Shown: positions 32,641 through 43,393 of the stretch, one piece after another
Numbering within the stretch: the first letter of the stretch is position 1
Layout of the letters: the number at the start of each line of letters is the position of its first letter
Source of the DNA: Lithodes maja
Lineage: Eukaryota; Arthropoda; Malacostraca; Decapoda; Lithodidae
Assembly (NCBI GenBank): GCA_037953745.1
Contig: JBAKBP010003219.1
Location: 94,123-158,122 of the forward strand
Length of the DNA stretch: 64,000 bases
Reading direction: 5' to 3'
Position numbers and translations under genes: made by a program
Notes under the pieces: generated by a model
What the model was told of the DNA's origin: nothing
Databases searched by the model: none
The model's input: only the letters and a program-made list of their open reading frames with translations

Positions 32641-32844
32641 ATACTACATCCTTTCCAAAGAGCGAGTACGAATTGTCTTATGAGAGTACGAGATTTCTCG
32701 GTTCAATGTTATTTTAATACCACAAATTTTGTTGATATATTTGAAGATGAATATTGAATCTATATGCTCTAAAGATCATAAGAAAATTTGTTTTAACCCT
32801 CGGCAAAACCTAATAAAAAAGTATGGTACTAAAATGTCTTTTTC

Positions 32845-33046
32845 GGGTAAGATTAGGAGTAGTGGGCGTACCACTACCAACATACAGCATAACTCATCTA
32901 TAAAACATTAACCTAACCAAACAACCTAACCTAGTATTCATGTAGTACTACAGGTTAGGTTAGGTTAGGTTAGGTTAGGTTAATGTTTTATAGATGAATT
33001 ATGCTGTATGTCGGTAGTGGTACGCCCACTACTCCTAATCTTACCC
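32845..33046. repeat. Palindrome with interstitial TTAGG array
   Basis: Two near-perfect inverted arms of about 70 bp (GGTAAGATTAGGAGTAGTGG ... and complement) flank a centre with CCTAACCTAACC-type sequence at one side and six GGTTA units (32953-32981) at the other. TTAGG is the arthropod telomere repeat. The whole could form a long hairpin. Confidence 0.85.
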
Positions 33047-33235
33047 TTTTTCGTAACAAGGTTGTCAATACGGTACTTTCAGTCATCGATAGCTCTAAAG
33101 ATCATATGAAAATGTGTAAAACCCTCAGAAAAACCTAATACAGTATAAAAGTATGGTACTAAAATTCAATTTTCGTAACAAGGTTGTCAATACGGTACTT
33201 TCCCGTTATCAATGTACTGTACAATCAAAGCTGAA

Positions 33236-33930
33236 CATAAGAACATAAGAACATAAGAAAATGGGAGTCTGCAAAAAGCCGATCGGCCCATACAAGGCAG
33301 ATCCCTGTCACACCCAACCCCAATTACAAGGCCCAATTATAGACCCATCTCACTAATACCTTGAGTACTGACCCCACCAAAACGGTCAGAGATTAACACA
33401 AGATTACGGGGGTCTGCTGAGCGCCGATTGGCCCACACCTGGTAGATCCCCCTCAAACCCAACCCATCTCGTCCATATGCCTATCTAATTTTATCTTAAA
33501 GCTCCCTATCGTTCTTGATCCCACTATATCACTTGGTAGCCTATTCCACTCATCTACAACTCTGTTACCAAACCAATATTTGCCTATATCTTTTCTGAAA
33601 CGAAATTTATCTCATTTGAAACCATTTGTACGAGTTATTTCGCTATCACTGAGCTTTAGTACATTTTTCATGTCTCCTTTATTAATTCCACTAACCCACT
33701 TGAATACCTCTATCATGTCACCTCTAACTCTGCGTCTCTCTAACGAATGTATGCCTAATTTCTTCAACCTTTCTTCATACGGAAGATTTCTAATATTATG
33801 GATCATTTTTGTCATTCTACGTTGTACTCTCTCCAATGAATCTATGTCCATTCTGTAATAAGGACACCAAAATTGAACAGCATAATCCATATGGGGTCTC
33901 ACTAATGACAAGTAAAGTTTTAAGATAACA
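33236..33930 (-). pseudogene. CR1-like LINE 3' end
   Basis: Minus strand encodes MSLVRPHMDYAVQFWCPYYR, LERVQRRMTKMIHNIRNLPY and RRRVRGDMIEVFKWV (33911-33612), then a degenerate tail of the ORF, ending in (TTCTTATG)3 at 33266-33237. An 8-bp repeat tail is typical of CR1 elements. 5'-truncated, and abuts LINE-B. Confidence 0.85.
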
Positions 33931-33976
33931 TCAGATATTAAGATACCGTTTTTTGGCAGTTAATGAGAGCCTAGAG

Positions 33977-36463
33977 ATGGTATTGAAAAGGGTAGATGAA
34001 CTGGGAGCAGAGAATATGGCATTGAAGGAGCAGCTGAAGGAATACGAAGGACGTTTCACGGAAGTAAAGGAGTCGACTGCATGGACGGTGGTAGGTAAAC
34101 AAAAAGTCAAGGATTTTGAGGATATTATGAAAGAGCAAAAGGAAGAAATGAATATGACCAAAAAAAGTTTTGAGAGTGCAGTTGTAGGGGTCATGAAGAA
34201 CAAGGAGAGTGTCGTGAGGGAGGCCATGGACAGGGATAGGGGTGTAATCTTGTATGGAGATATAGAGACTCATATGAATGATAATGGAGTGAGAAAAGTG
34301 AGGGATATGGAGACAGTGAAGGAAGTCTTGAAAGGTGTGGATGAGGACGAATATGGATGGGAAGGGCAGGTGGAGGAGATCAGTAGGATAGGTAGATATA
34401 AAAGGGGAGAGATGAGACCTATAAGGGTACAGTTTAAAACTAGGGTAGTGGCGGAGACTGTGACAAATTTTAGTTGGAGGCTAAATACAAATGATAAACT
34501 GAAACACATAAGACTAAAGAAGGATTTGAGTATAGAACAAAGGAAAAAAATTAAGGAATTACAAGAAAAGGCTGATGAAAATAATGGAAAGTTGGATGAG
34601 GAGGATAAGAGAAATTTTTACTGGAGAGTGAGGGACGGAAAAGTGAGGAAGTGGTTTAAGAGTAGAAAGGAGGGGGAGATCAGGGAGGGGAGAGAATGTG
34701 ATGAGAGTTGTGACGGAGGAGGAGAACGGGGTGGAGGTGTCACAGGGAGAGACAGGAGACAAAGAGGCAGACCCAGTAGTGCTAACAGGGGAGTAGGGTA
34801 CGGACTGGAGGAGCGGGATGGTGTAATTGCTGAAGGAATGGTAGATGGATTAAGGATTATGTTTAGTAATGTGGATGTGTTTACTCAGGACAAGAAAAGA
34901 GAACTGATATGTAGGTTGCAGGATGAAGAGGAAAAACCTGATGTCATAGCCCTACAGGAAGTAAGACCAAAAAATGTTAGAATTGAAAGGGAACTGGTGG
35001 AATATAGTTTGGAGGGTTTTGAGTTATATGAGAGAAATGCTATTAGAGCAGAGGTTGGAAGAGGACTGTTTATTTATGTAAGAAAAGAGCTCAAGGTTAA
35101 TGAGGTGGATATGAGACAGCAGTATTGTGAGTATTTGTGTATTGAAGTAAAATGTGTAAGAGGATCAATTCTAATTGCCTCTATATATAGAAGCCCAAAT
35201 AATAGCAGGGGAGAGGATGATAACCTACTGAAAGCAATGGAGGAGATAGATAATAGAGAGAACAAATATAAAATTTTGATTGGAGATTTCAATTTGCCAA
35301 GGATCAACTGGGCAAATTGTACTACTTCAGCGGGACAGGGTAGCCTGGAAAATAAGTTTATAGAGAAAGTGAGAGATTGTTTTTTAACGCAACATATTGT
35401 AGAGATGACAAGATATAGAGATGGGACGCAGGGGAGTGTACTTGATTTGATTTTTAGCAATGAAGAGGATATAGTGGAACATGTTAATGTGGATAGCCCT
35501 ATAGGTCGTAGTGACCATGCCTGTATAAGCTTTAGTTGTAACATTAAATCGGAGAGGGATAATAGAAGCAATAGAAAAATATACATGTATGATAGAGCAG
35601 ATTATGAGCTGCTGAGACGGTGTTTGGACATTGACTGGGGGGAATATTTGAACGGTGAAGACGCTGAAGGAATGTGGAGGAAAATTAGAGTCAAACTGGA
35701 GAATGCTGTATTCAAAAGTGTACCAGTAAGGGAATATAAGGATAAAACAAAATTGAGGAAAAGAACTAACCCAGAATTGCCAATGAAAAGAAAGCTTTGG
35801 ATATTGATTAGAAGAAAGAAACGATTGTGGGAAAGATTAAAATTGTTAAAAAAGAACAGGGGGTCTAGTATAGAGGCTAAGGAAGTGGATCTGGAACGCA
35901 GACAAATAAATAATAAAATAAGGTGGGAAACAAGGAGGGGGGTGAAGGAGAGGGAGAGAGAGATAGCTAGAAATGTGAAGGATAATCCAAAAATATTCTG
36001 GAAGTACATTCAGGAAAAGTTAACAAGAAGAGTAGGGATCCCAGAGCTGGTGGGGGGGTTGAATGATGGGAGTGGAGTGGAGACTGATAAGGAGAAAGCA
36101 GAGGTGCTGGGGAAATACTTTGGGGGGGTACTAACAGTGGAGTCGGAGGATGCAGTGCCTACTATTCCCATCAAACAGGCACCGGCACTAGAACTAATAG
36201 AGTTTTCCCATGCTAGAATAAGAAGGGCTATAGAAAAAATGAACAGAAGTAAGTCACCGGGACCGGATGGGATACACCCAAGAATCATAAAGGAAGGAGG
36301 GGAGATGTTGGTGGAGCCATTGAAAATGTTATTTGAGGTATCGTTTAATACAGGACAAATCCCGATGGACTGGAGAGAGGCGAACATAACAGCTATATTT
36401 AAGAAGGGAAAGAGAAATGACCCAGGGAATTATAGACCAGTCAGTTTGACAAGTGTTGTGTAA
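33977..36463 (+). CDS. LINE-B ORF: coiled-coil ORF1 fused to endonuclease and RT N-terminus
   Basis: One frame of 829 codons from the first ATG (33977); the frame is open a few codons further upstream, so the 5' end may be truncated. Order: Glu/Lys-rich coiled coil, RGVILYGDIET, NFYWRVRDGKVRKWF, a Gly/Arg-rich linker, APE-type endonuclease (MFSNVDVFT, ALQEVRP, IGDFNLPRINW, GRSDHACIS), basic linker, then RT start (SPGPDGIHPRIIKEGGEML, NYRPVSLTSVV). It stops at 36463 because a TG is missing from GTGTGT near 36461; the rest continues in another frame at 36453. In LINE-A the ORF1-like and EN parts are in different frames. Confidence 0.88.
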   Translation: MVLKRVDELGAENMALKEQLKEYEGRFTEVKESTAWTVVGKQKVKDFEDIMKEQKEEMNMTKKSFESAVVGVMKNKESVVREAMDRDRGVILYGDIETHMNDNGVRKVRDMETVKEVLKGVDEDEYGWEGQVEEISRIGRYKRGEMRPIRVQFKTRVVAETVTNFSWRLNTNDKLKHIRLKKDLSIEQRKKIKELQEKADENNGKLDEEDKRNFYWRVRDGKVRKWFKSRKEGEIREGRECDESCDGGGERGGGVTGRDRRQRGRPSSANRGVGYGLEERDGVIAEGMVDGLRIMFSNVDVFTQDKKRELICRLQDEEEKPDVIALQEVRPKNVRIERELVEYSLEGFELYERNAIRAEVGRGLFIYVRKELKVNEVDMRQQYCEYLCIEVKCVRGSILIASIYRSPNNSRGEDDNLLKAMEEIDNRENKYKILIGDFNLPRINWANCTTSAGQGSLENKFIEKVRDCFLTQHIVEMTRYRDGTQGSVLDLIFSNEEDIVEHVNVDSPIGRSDHACISFSCNIKSERDNRSNRKIYMYDRADYELLRRCLDIDWGEYLNGEDAEGMWRKIRVKLENAVFKSVPVREYKDKTKLRKRTNPELPMKRKLWILIRRKKRLWERLKLLKKNRGSSIEAKEVDLERRQINNKIRWETRRGVKEREREIARNVKDNPKIFWKYIQEKLTRRVGIPELVGGLNDGSGVETDKEKAEVLGKYFGGVLTVESEDAVPTIPIKQAPALELIEFSHARIRRAIEKMNRSKSPGPDGIHPRIIKEGGEMLVEPLKMLFEVSFNTGQIPMDWREANITAIFKKGKRNDPGNYRPVSLTSVV

Positions 36464-37835
36464 ACTAATGGAAACGGTAATTAGAGAAGGAATAATGGAT
36501 CATATGAAGTCAAACCAACTTTTCAGTGGGAGACAGTTCGGATTCTTGCCGGGGAGGTCGACGGTACTACAGCTAATTAAGGTGGTAGATGATTGGATAC
36601 AAATTCTAGAAGATGGTGATGTAATAGACGTGGTATATTGCGATTTTATGAAGGCCTTCGATAAGGTCCCACATAAAAGGTTAATAGAGAAAGTTAGAAG
36701 CTATAATATAGGGGAGAAATGTGTGAAATGGATAGAAGCCTTCCTGAAAGATCGGAGACAGAGGGTACTGGTGAATGGAATAGGCTCGGAGTGGAGGGAA
36801 ATTACAAGTGGGGTACCTCAGGGATCTGTGTTGGGACCACTGCTGTTCGTTATATTTATCAACGACTTGCCTGAAGTTATAACTAATGGAAGTGAGGTAT
36901 ACCTGTATGCGGATGACACTAAACTGTATAGAAGAGTGAGGAGTAAGGAAGATATGGGTTTGCTTCAAGGAGATGTGGAGGGCATGAAGGGATGGTCTGA
37001 GCATTGGTTAATGCCTTTTCATCCAAAAAAATGCAAGTACATGCGGATTGGGACCAGCAAGATAGACAAGGTAGGATACAGTATGTATGAAGCGATGGAG
37101 GAAGTGAGTGCAGAAAAGGATATAGGAGTAGTGATAGACAATAAGTTAAATTTCTCAGAACATTTAGCGGAAAAGATAAACAAAGCCAATAGAATTGTAG
37201 GGCTGATAAGGAGGACATTTGTGTCACTTGACGAAGAAATCTTCAGGAATCTATATACAGCGCTGGTTAGGCCGCACCTGGAATATGCAAACCAGGTGTG
37301 GGCTCCATATATGGTAAAGGATATAGAAGCAGTGGAGAAAGTGCAGAGGAGAGCTAGCAAGCTGGTACCAACGTTGAAGAACGCGGGCTATGAGCAGAGG
37401 TTGAGGACACTGGGGCTTCCGACACTGGCATATAGGAGAAAGAGAGGGGATATGATAGAGACTTTTAAGATAGTGTCAGGAAAGTACGATGAGGATGTGT
37501 GTGAAGGTATCTTCTTGATGCGGGAGGGAACAAGAACGAGAGGACACTCTAAGAAAATTTACAAAGAAAGAAATAGGCTTGAGAAGGCAAAGAACTCATT
37601 TTGTGATAGAGTGGTAAATGAGTGGAACGCACTGCCCCAGTATGTAGTCGATTCCGAATCAATAAGGGAGTTTGAAAGTAATCTTGATAAAGCATGGGGA
37701 AGACAAGATTTGAAGTTTGATTATAAAACAAAAATACAGAATAGTAAAAATGTTGCGTCTGCTACCGCCGCCGCCAACACCGTGAACGACCGCAGCAGTG
37801 CAAGTACTGGTACTGAGCTGGATACACAGGCATAG
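36453..37835 (+). CDS. LINE-B ORF: reverse transcriptase, frameshifted continuation
   Basis: 460 codons (no natural start; the frame is reached after the 2-bp deletion). RT motifs: FGFLPGRSTVLQLIKVV, VVYCDFMKAFDKVPHKRLIE, SGVPQGSVLGPLLFVIFIND, YADD (codons at 36906-36917), FHPKKCKYMRIG, AEKDIGVVIDNKLNF, then RPHLEYANQVWAPYM and YEQRLRTLGLPTLAYRRKRG. From 36509 onward this is the same sequence as 11231-12556. Apart from the single frameshift near 36461 the element looks intact. Confidence 0.9.
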   Translation: MLCKLMETVIREGIMDHMKSNQLFSGRQFGFLPGRSTVLQLIKVVDDWIQILEDGDVIDVVYCDFMKAFDKVPHKRLIEKVRSYNIGEKCVKWIEAFLKDRRQRVLVNGIGSEWREITSGVPQGSVLGPLLFVIFINDLPEVITNGSEVYLYADDTKLYRRVRSKEDMGLLQGDVEGMKGWSEHWLMPFHPKKCKYMRIGTSKIDKVGYSMYEAMEEVSAEKDIGVVIDNKLNFSEHLAEKINKANRIVGLIRRTFVSLDEEIFRNLYTALVRPHLEYANQVWAPYMVKDIEAVEKVQRRASKLVPTLKNAGYEQRLRTLGLPTLAYRRKRGDMIETFKIVSGKYDEDVCEGIFLMREGTRTRGHSKKIYKERNRLEKAKNSFCDRVVNEWNALPQYVVDSESIREFESNLDKAWGRQDLKFDYKTKIQNSKNVASATAAANTVNDRSSASTGTELDTQA

Positions 37836-37855
37836 TTTGCCTTTTTCCAGAGGAT

Positions 37856-38645
37856 CTACTGTAAGAAACTGTAATCAGCAGTTCTGTTACTCACACTCCT
37901 AGATATGAACCCGAGAATCCTGTTTGCCTTGTTACGAACGCTTATACATTGTTTTCTGGGCTTCAAATCATTGCTAACAAACACACCTAGATCTTTCTCA
38001 CAGTCTGAGTTTTCTAATTCCATATTAGCTAGTTTATATTTAAAATTTGTATGCATCTTCCCTATCTTTAACCCTCCAGCCCCGGTTATGTATTATATAT
38101 ATATTCCTCGAAACCCGGGTGTTTTGGCCGAAAAACGTCTAGGCTAGGCTACCGTATATTCGTTAATCAGACTGCTTCCCGCATTCCCGCGCATCCCCAA
38201 GCGTAGCTGTGTTATTTACCTGTAAAATGGCATTAAGTAGAGCTCTCTAAGTCAACTGGGTGAGCTGTGATGATGATTTCATTGGAGATAACTTTATGGC
38301 CAAACCAGCCACTTTACACCACTTTTCGATACTGAACAACAACATACAGGCACACAAGAACAAGCGACGCTCTCCTTCTTGTGGCCGGAGATGCGGAGCG
38401 TCGGTCCAGCCGGCTGTTGTTTACATGCGTCGGACCGACGCCTCGCACAGCAAGCTCACAGGCTGTGACGTCATGGGTGCATAAGAGGCCTTCCGGGTAC
38501 CTGTTACATGCTTTTTTATGGGCGTACAAGAGGTCATCCGGGAACCGAGGGTTAATACCTTGCATTTGTCAATGTTAAACTTCATCTGCCATTTTATACA
38601 TGAAGATTGCAGAGTAAACACCATAGGCCCTAGGCTAGACTTCAT
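37856..38645 (-). pseudogene. CR1-like RT fragment split by a TTAA element
   Basis: Minus-strand counterpart of 10905-11210: WQMKFNIDKCKVL lies right of the insertion (38556-38645), MHTNFKYKLANMELENSDCE and the rest lie left of it (38071-37856). Confidence 0.8.
38072..38551. mobile_element. CCC-type TTAA MITE in block A'
   Basis: 480 bp between TTAA (38068-38071) and TTAA (38552-38555), starting CCCTCCAGCCCCGG and ending GGGAACCGAGGG. The allele without it, with a single TTAA, is at 10995-10998 in block A. Its left ~350 bp is close to the MITE at 24122, including the palindromic GTCGGTCCGACGC words; the right end differs. Confidence 0.92.
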
Positions 38646-38791
38646 CGATTTTTTTTTTCACCTTCGTATAATCGACAGCCAATTGTTGTTGTTGTTGTTT
38701 TTGGCGCACTCTCCCATCCAGGAGTTCGTTCTATGAACGATGGCTGTTTCCTTATTGTTATTTATATTTGTTAAAAATGTTCATAGGCCTA

Positions 38792-39019
38792 TTACTTGTA
38801 TATTTCTTTTCTCAAATTAACGATAGTCTCCCTCTCCCTCCTTTTTAGAACTGTTCTTATAATCTCTGCTACCCTTTTTAATTCATTTTGTTCAAATATT
38901 TCCCTCAAGTTGTCCCTGCCTCTCAGATCTTTGTATAGGTCTTCGTATAATTCAGTTGAACAGGTGCATTTGATTTTAATTTTCATTTTGACAAATATCG
39001 CACAATAGGTTAGGTTCAT
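38792..39019 (-). CDS. Small Lys/Arg-rich ORF, function unknown (copy in A')
   Basis: Same 75-codon frame as 10531-10758, with no amino-acid difference. No recognised family. See that entry. Confidence 0.3.
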   Translation of the reverse strand: MNLTYCAIFVKMKIKIKCTCSTELYEDLYKDLRGRDNLREIFEQNELKRVAEIIRTVLKRRERETIVNLRKEIYK

Positions 39020-39860
39020 ATTTGTTTTTGAAGTTTTCTTTTACTTCTATCATTCTTGTCCTTGTCATAAAAATTGTTCTGGCCTTTTTTTTTATTCACT
39101 AAGGGATTAGTACTCAACCAGCGGGGGTGTGGGGGCAGCAGCCCCCACCCATAATATTAGGTTAGGTTACCTTACCTTTGGATACCTTTGGATGTGTTCG
39201 CCGCTCCTCTAGCGGCACCAAGGAGCGCGACGCCCCTTGTTATGGGTGGTGATTTGGTGCAGTAGACTGTTTGAAGCGACAGCTCGCTCTCTTGCGAGGA
39301 TGGGCTCGTCTGGCACTTTTTGCAGTTCGACATCTAGGGCTCTCTTGAAGTTGTCTAACGAGATGTCCCTCATGTCTCTTAGGTTAGGTAAGGTTGTTAG
39401 GTTAGGCTAATGTCTTTTCAAATCACTATCGGGGGGCGTGTCTCAACATCGATCGATAGGCCTAATGGGGAAAATAGGTTTTCCCGAGATTTCTAATTAA
39501 TTACAAACACTAGCCTATAGGCTAGCAAATTAACAATTTTTTTTATAAAAGACACTCGGGAAAATTTGTGGTAGGCCTATTAAAATTTCTCAAGTTAATT
39601 AATTTCATTGGGGGTGTGGTGGTGAGATTAATAAATAATAGGATAAATCTACAGTTATACTACCCCTATTTTGTCGCTATTCTGTTGGTACTAATGGGTT
39701 AATATTATTAGTAGTAGACTTAGTATGGTTTGATGATGCGCGGAAATGTATATTTGACTTGAAATAGATACATTGAAGTATTACAAACCTTCGCAAACCC
39801 ATAAACAGGGAACGTGAGCAGGGTTTAGACCGTTGCGCACCCATAAACAGGGAACGTGAG

Positions 39861-40761
39861 GGGGAGTTTAAACCGTCGCGGAAACAGGTTACTTTTCGGT
39901 TAGGTTAGGTTAAGTTAGGTTAAGTTAGGCTAATGTTAAAAATACTAAAATGCGACGGTCCTCGGTATTAAACAACACTGTATATCAAATAAAAAATAAA
40001 AACAACAACAAATTACCTGAAAAACTTTTATCTGGTTGGTGATATTTTTTTATCAAAAGAAGTTTTTTTCCAGTTTCCGCGTCTGCTGAACCATCCAAAA
40101 ACACGCTAAAAGGCGTGTTTTGAAGGGGGGGGGGTGGTGGGGGAGGGGTAGTATAACTGTAGATTTACCAATAATAGTACAAGCCATGTATCCGTCAGGC
40201 AATCAACCCCCCGCGGCCGCCCGACTAAAGTTCATAAATATGAGAGGGGGGGGGTCTAGGCTAGGTCATAAATATACCCTTTCATCTTCGAAACAAAACT
40301 GGAGTAGATAGCCTAGTCGAGTGTGACAAATGTTAGGCAACTTAGGCTACCAGTGAGAGTGATACCAGTGATTCCAAAATTGTCAATTGGCCTAGGCTAG
40401 CCTAAAGTGACCCAAAGTTTCATGCAAATCTACAAAAGATATCTTAGACCAAATAGCCTACTAAACTAACTGTGCTCTGAGCAATGGATGAACTTGTCAA
40501 TCCTGTTATTAAGTAGGCCTAGGCTAGCCTAGGCCTATATAAATAAATGAAAAGGTCTAAAAATAAATAAATATATCCTAGCCTAGCCTAAATAGGGTAG
40601 GCTAGGTGGTTGCCGGATGCCCGGTCCTCATACCCTGTGGCTGTAGCCTGTAGGAGTGTAGGCTGTACAGTATATCAGCCCTAGGGTAGGACAGGTCACA
40701 AGCAGCAAGCACCACGAGCGACAAATGACGGCGGCGATGGGAATGAAAGAAGTAGAATCGC
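39861..40761. other. Non-coding stretch with short TTAGG runs
   Basis: 39898-39935 holds GGTTAGGTTAGGTTAAGTTA-type degenerate telomeric units; 40127-40150 and 40243-40252 are G-rich; 40500-40600 is rich in TAGGCCTAGGCTAGCC words. No gene or element end recognised. Confidence 0.45.
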
Positions 40762-40972
40762 TGGTAGTGTCACACCGATTTTTCCGGCAATTATTTTAAG
40801 AGCAACTGGGTTCTCGGAAAATATCGGGTTTTTTGTTTACATTAGTATCTGGAACTAGACTGAAAGTAGAATAATTTGGTCATTTAAGACTAATACGAGT
40901 TTAATTCGGAAGTTACCAGACGAGAATTGCTCCATAATATTGCCGGAAAAAGTGCTCGTGTGATACCTACCG
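40762..40972. mobile_element. Short TIR element
   Basis: About 210 bp with imperfect inverted ends around CACACCGATTTTTCCGGCAA and TTGCCGGAAAAAGTGCTCGT followed by GTGATAC. Target duplication not clear. Low-confidence MITE. Confidence 0.35.
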
Positions 40973-41084
40973 GCTTTAACCCACCAGATGTTGTTCGGGA
41001 AGTAATGCCTTAACAACGGCACTTCCCTGAGAGGTTCTTGTAATTTTCCTTTTGTGACGTGCTCTGTTACATTATATTGTATTT

Positions 41085-43393
41085 CTTTTTCTTTTCTTTT
41101 TTTTTTTTTTTTTTTTTTCTATATGTTGCCTTATAATCTATTTCTTCTTATTCCAGCTCCTTCATTTTCTTGGTTCTTGTTCTCCACATACCATATAACA
41201 TCTTCTTCACTCGTTCCTGGTTTTCTTCTTTGAACAGTAGATTTCCTATCACTTGGTTTTCCTCCTCAACGTAATGCTGGGGTCACACATTCACGTATAT
41301 GCTCCCGTATGCTCCCGTACGAAGGTTTATTGGTAGTTGGCAACCGAATACGTAAAACGTAATGGCTTAGTACGCAAAACTTCAATGAAATTGTGTCTAG
41401 TCGTGGGGGTTGGTACGCATGGCGGGTGTAGCCACGCTGGTCTTGTAGGTGGTTGGTGCGGCCGAGGTTGCCCGGTATCCTTTGGATTGCGAATCGGATA
41501 CGGGGCTAGTGCTCACGTATGTAAAAAGTTGGGAATGCATACGTTTTACCTGTCTACCTGCTACGTATTACGGGTGCAGCCACGTAAAACGTAGCAGCTA
41601 GACAGGTAAAACGTAAGTTTCGTCCGCCAATCGTACAATGTTCACGTAAAACGTGAAAGTGAAAGTAAGTCCGGCCGCATCTGGCAACACCGCCACACTA
41701 CGTGTTGGCGGGAAGATGCGGCACCGTTGTATGGTGGGGTCACGGGGGACCAGCGGGGGACACTCCGTCACACCTCTCACCACACCGGAGCAGCAACCAA
41801 CAAGCCAACCCTGCCACCCTCCACCCTGCCGAAAACAAATCGTAGCAGCGAAACGACTGCACCTATGGCTTTCATATTTTTACCACATGTACCTTACCCT
41901 TTAGGCTACCCACCACAAAAATCCCAAATTCCTCCTCCCACCCACTCGTTGACTGTCGGTCCCGTCAGAAGGAAAAAAAAGGAAAATCTGTGGCGGCGAA
42001 ACGACTGCACCAATCGGGTCCATATTTGTGTGACAAGTCCCTTACCCTTCTGCCTTCCCCCCACCACACCCCCAACCACCTCCAACCACCCACTTCCAGC
42101 GTATCCGTACGAAGATAAGGAAAAAAAGGAAAATCTGTGGCGGCGAAACTACCTCACCAATCGGTTCCATATTTGTGTGACAAGTCCCTTACCCTTCTGC
42201 CTTCCCCCCACCACACCCCCAACCGCCTCCCACTACCCACTTCCAGCGTATCCGTACGAAGATAAGGAAAAAAAGGAAAATCCGTGGTGGCGAAACTACC
42301 TCACCAATCGGCTTCATATGTGTAACACAAGTCAATTACCCTTCTACCTTCCCCCAACCAACCCGAAAACCACCCTCCCATCACCCTCCCACCCATACAT
42401 TCCGATACCATAAAAGTCTCTGTAGTCTATAGTGTCTTTTCAGCTACTTTCGGGACCCATCGGGGACCTGATTTCTGGCGAAAATGGACAAGGGGAGTGT
42501 TTTTTTTACCATTATCCTTCCTTTCTCTCCCAACTTGATAGATTAGCCAAAAAAAACAAAAAAAAACTCTGGCACTGGCAGAAGCACACCGTCAAAATTG
42601 GCTGGCACTCAGCGGGTGAATGGTCTTTCCTCTATAAAGGGAGTTCACAAAATTGAACTCCTCCAGGATGAATTCCGCGATGTTGTTCATGGTGCCGATG
42701 AAGGACTGGGAATGGGAATAGTGTGGCCATTCCTGCCCTTTTGTAGTTCCCAGATTCCAACCCAGACCTACGTGGTTGACAAAGACTGTCTTTGTCTGTG
42801 TTTGGACAGACGGGTGTGCCTACGATTGTCCGGACACGGTCCACGTAATGCCTACAAACTCACAAGACGTACGGCCTCAGCTACGTAGGTATTGTGGGGG
42901 CGTGGCCATGGGCGTGGCCTGTGGTACGCAAATCGGGCAGCCCAGGCGGACTAACGGGGACATGCTTACGCAAGTCGCAAGGACGTACGTAGCTCCATAC
43001 GACTGCATTACGTCTGACGTAACACTTGCCCCGTTACGGTACGTATGTCGGGTAGTGCAATAGTCTTCCTCTAAACGGGCGTACACGGCCGGACTACGCC
43101 CGTCATTACACAAAATTGGCGATCACGCCTGACGTGAGCATACGGGAGCGATATACGTGAATGTGTGACCCCTGCATAAGGTTGTTGTAGCGCTGTTTCC
43201 TTTACTCTCTCCTCTATATATATAGGGCACCATAAAATAAAGTGTTTGATGTCCTCTATCTCAGCATTACATAGTAAGCATTTTATATCTCCTCCTACAT
43301 GCCTGTTCCTGTCTCTTAAATTTAAATTATTCGTTCTACACCTATATAATATGACTGAAGCTTCTGTATTATCATAAAGTTCTTCTTCTCACC
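41085..43393 (-). pseudogene. LINE fragment with zinc-knuckle-like C-terminus, interrupted
   Basis: Minus strand of 43393-43176 reads TEASVILYRCRTNNLNLRDR then IKCLLCNAEIEDIKHFILWC P, the Cys-x2-Cys...His...Cys segment usual near the C-terminus of R1/I-type LINE proteins; it continues beyond the inserted TIR element at 41274-41085. Both ends truncated; the right end abuts block B'. Confidence 0.6.
41278..43172. mobile_element. 1.9-kb TIR element with 147-bp internal tandem repeats
   Basis: TIRs of about 38 bp (GGGGTCACACATTCACGTAT at both ends in inverted orientation, one small indel further in) and TGC at both flanks (41275-41277, 43173-43175), whose removal rejoins the LINE fragment. The interior is richer in GC than its surroundings, dense in ACGTA/TACGT words, and has three to four tandem units of 147-148 bp (GCGAAAC at 41849, 41997 and onward; GGAAAATC at 41981, 42128, 42275). 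No transposase recognised; an open frame over the repeats (41727-42413, Pro/Thr-rich) follows from the multiple-of-three period. Confidence 0.75.

Larger units (their letters stand above)
36509..39860. repeat. Duplicated block A' (inverted copy of 9689-12556)
   Basis: 3352 bp, equal to 2868 bp plus a 480-bp element and one duplicated TTAA (38068-38555). On the left it continues seamlessly into full LINE-B; on the right, sequence past 39860 (GGGGAGTTTAAACC) has no counterpart because block A starts at the N gap. So A' shows the uninterrupted context. Confidence 0.9.

Noticed and set aside
33953..34273. Antisense frames opposite LINE ORFs (also at 5195, 8353, 35074, 36681)
   Set aside because: Shadow frames without domains; the sense strand codes for known LINE motifs.
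41727..42413. 228-codon Pro/Thr-rich frame
   Set aside because: It stays open only because the 147-bp repeat is a multiple of three; no domain, and it lies within a TIR element.
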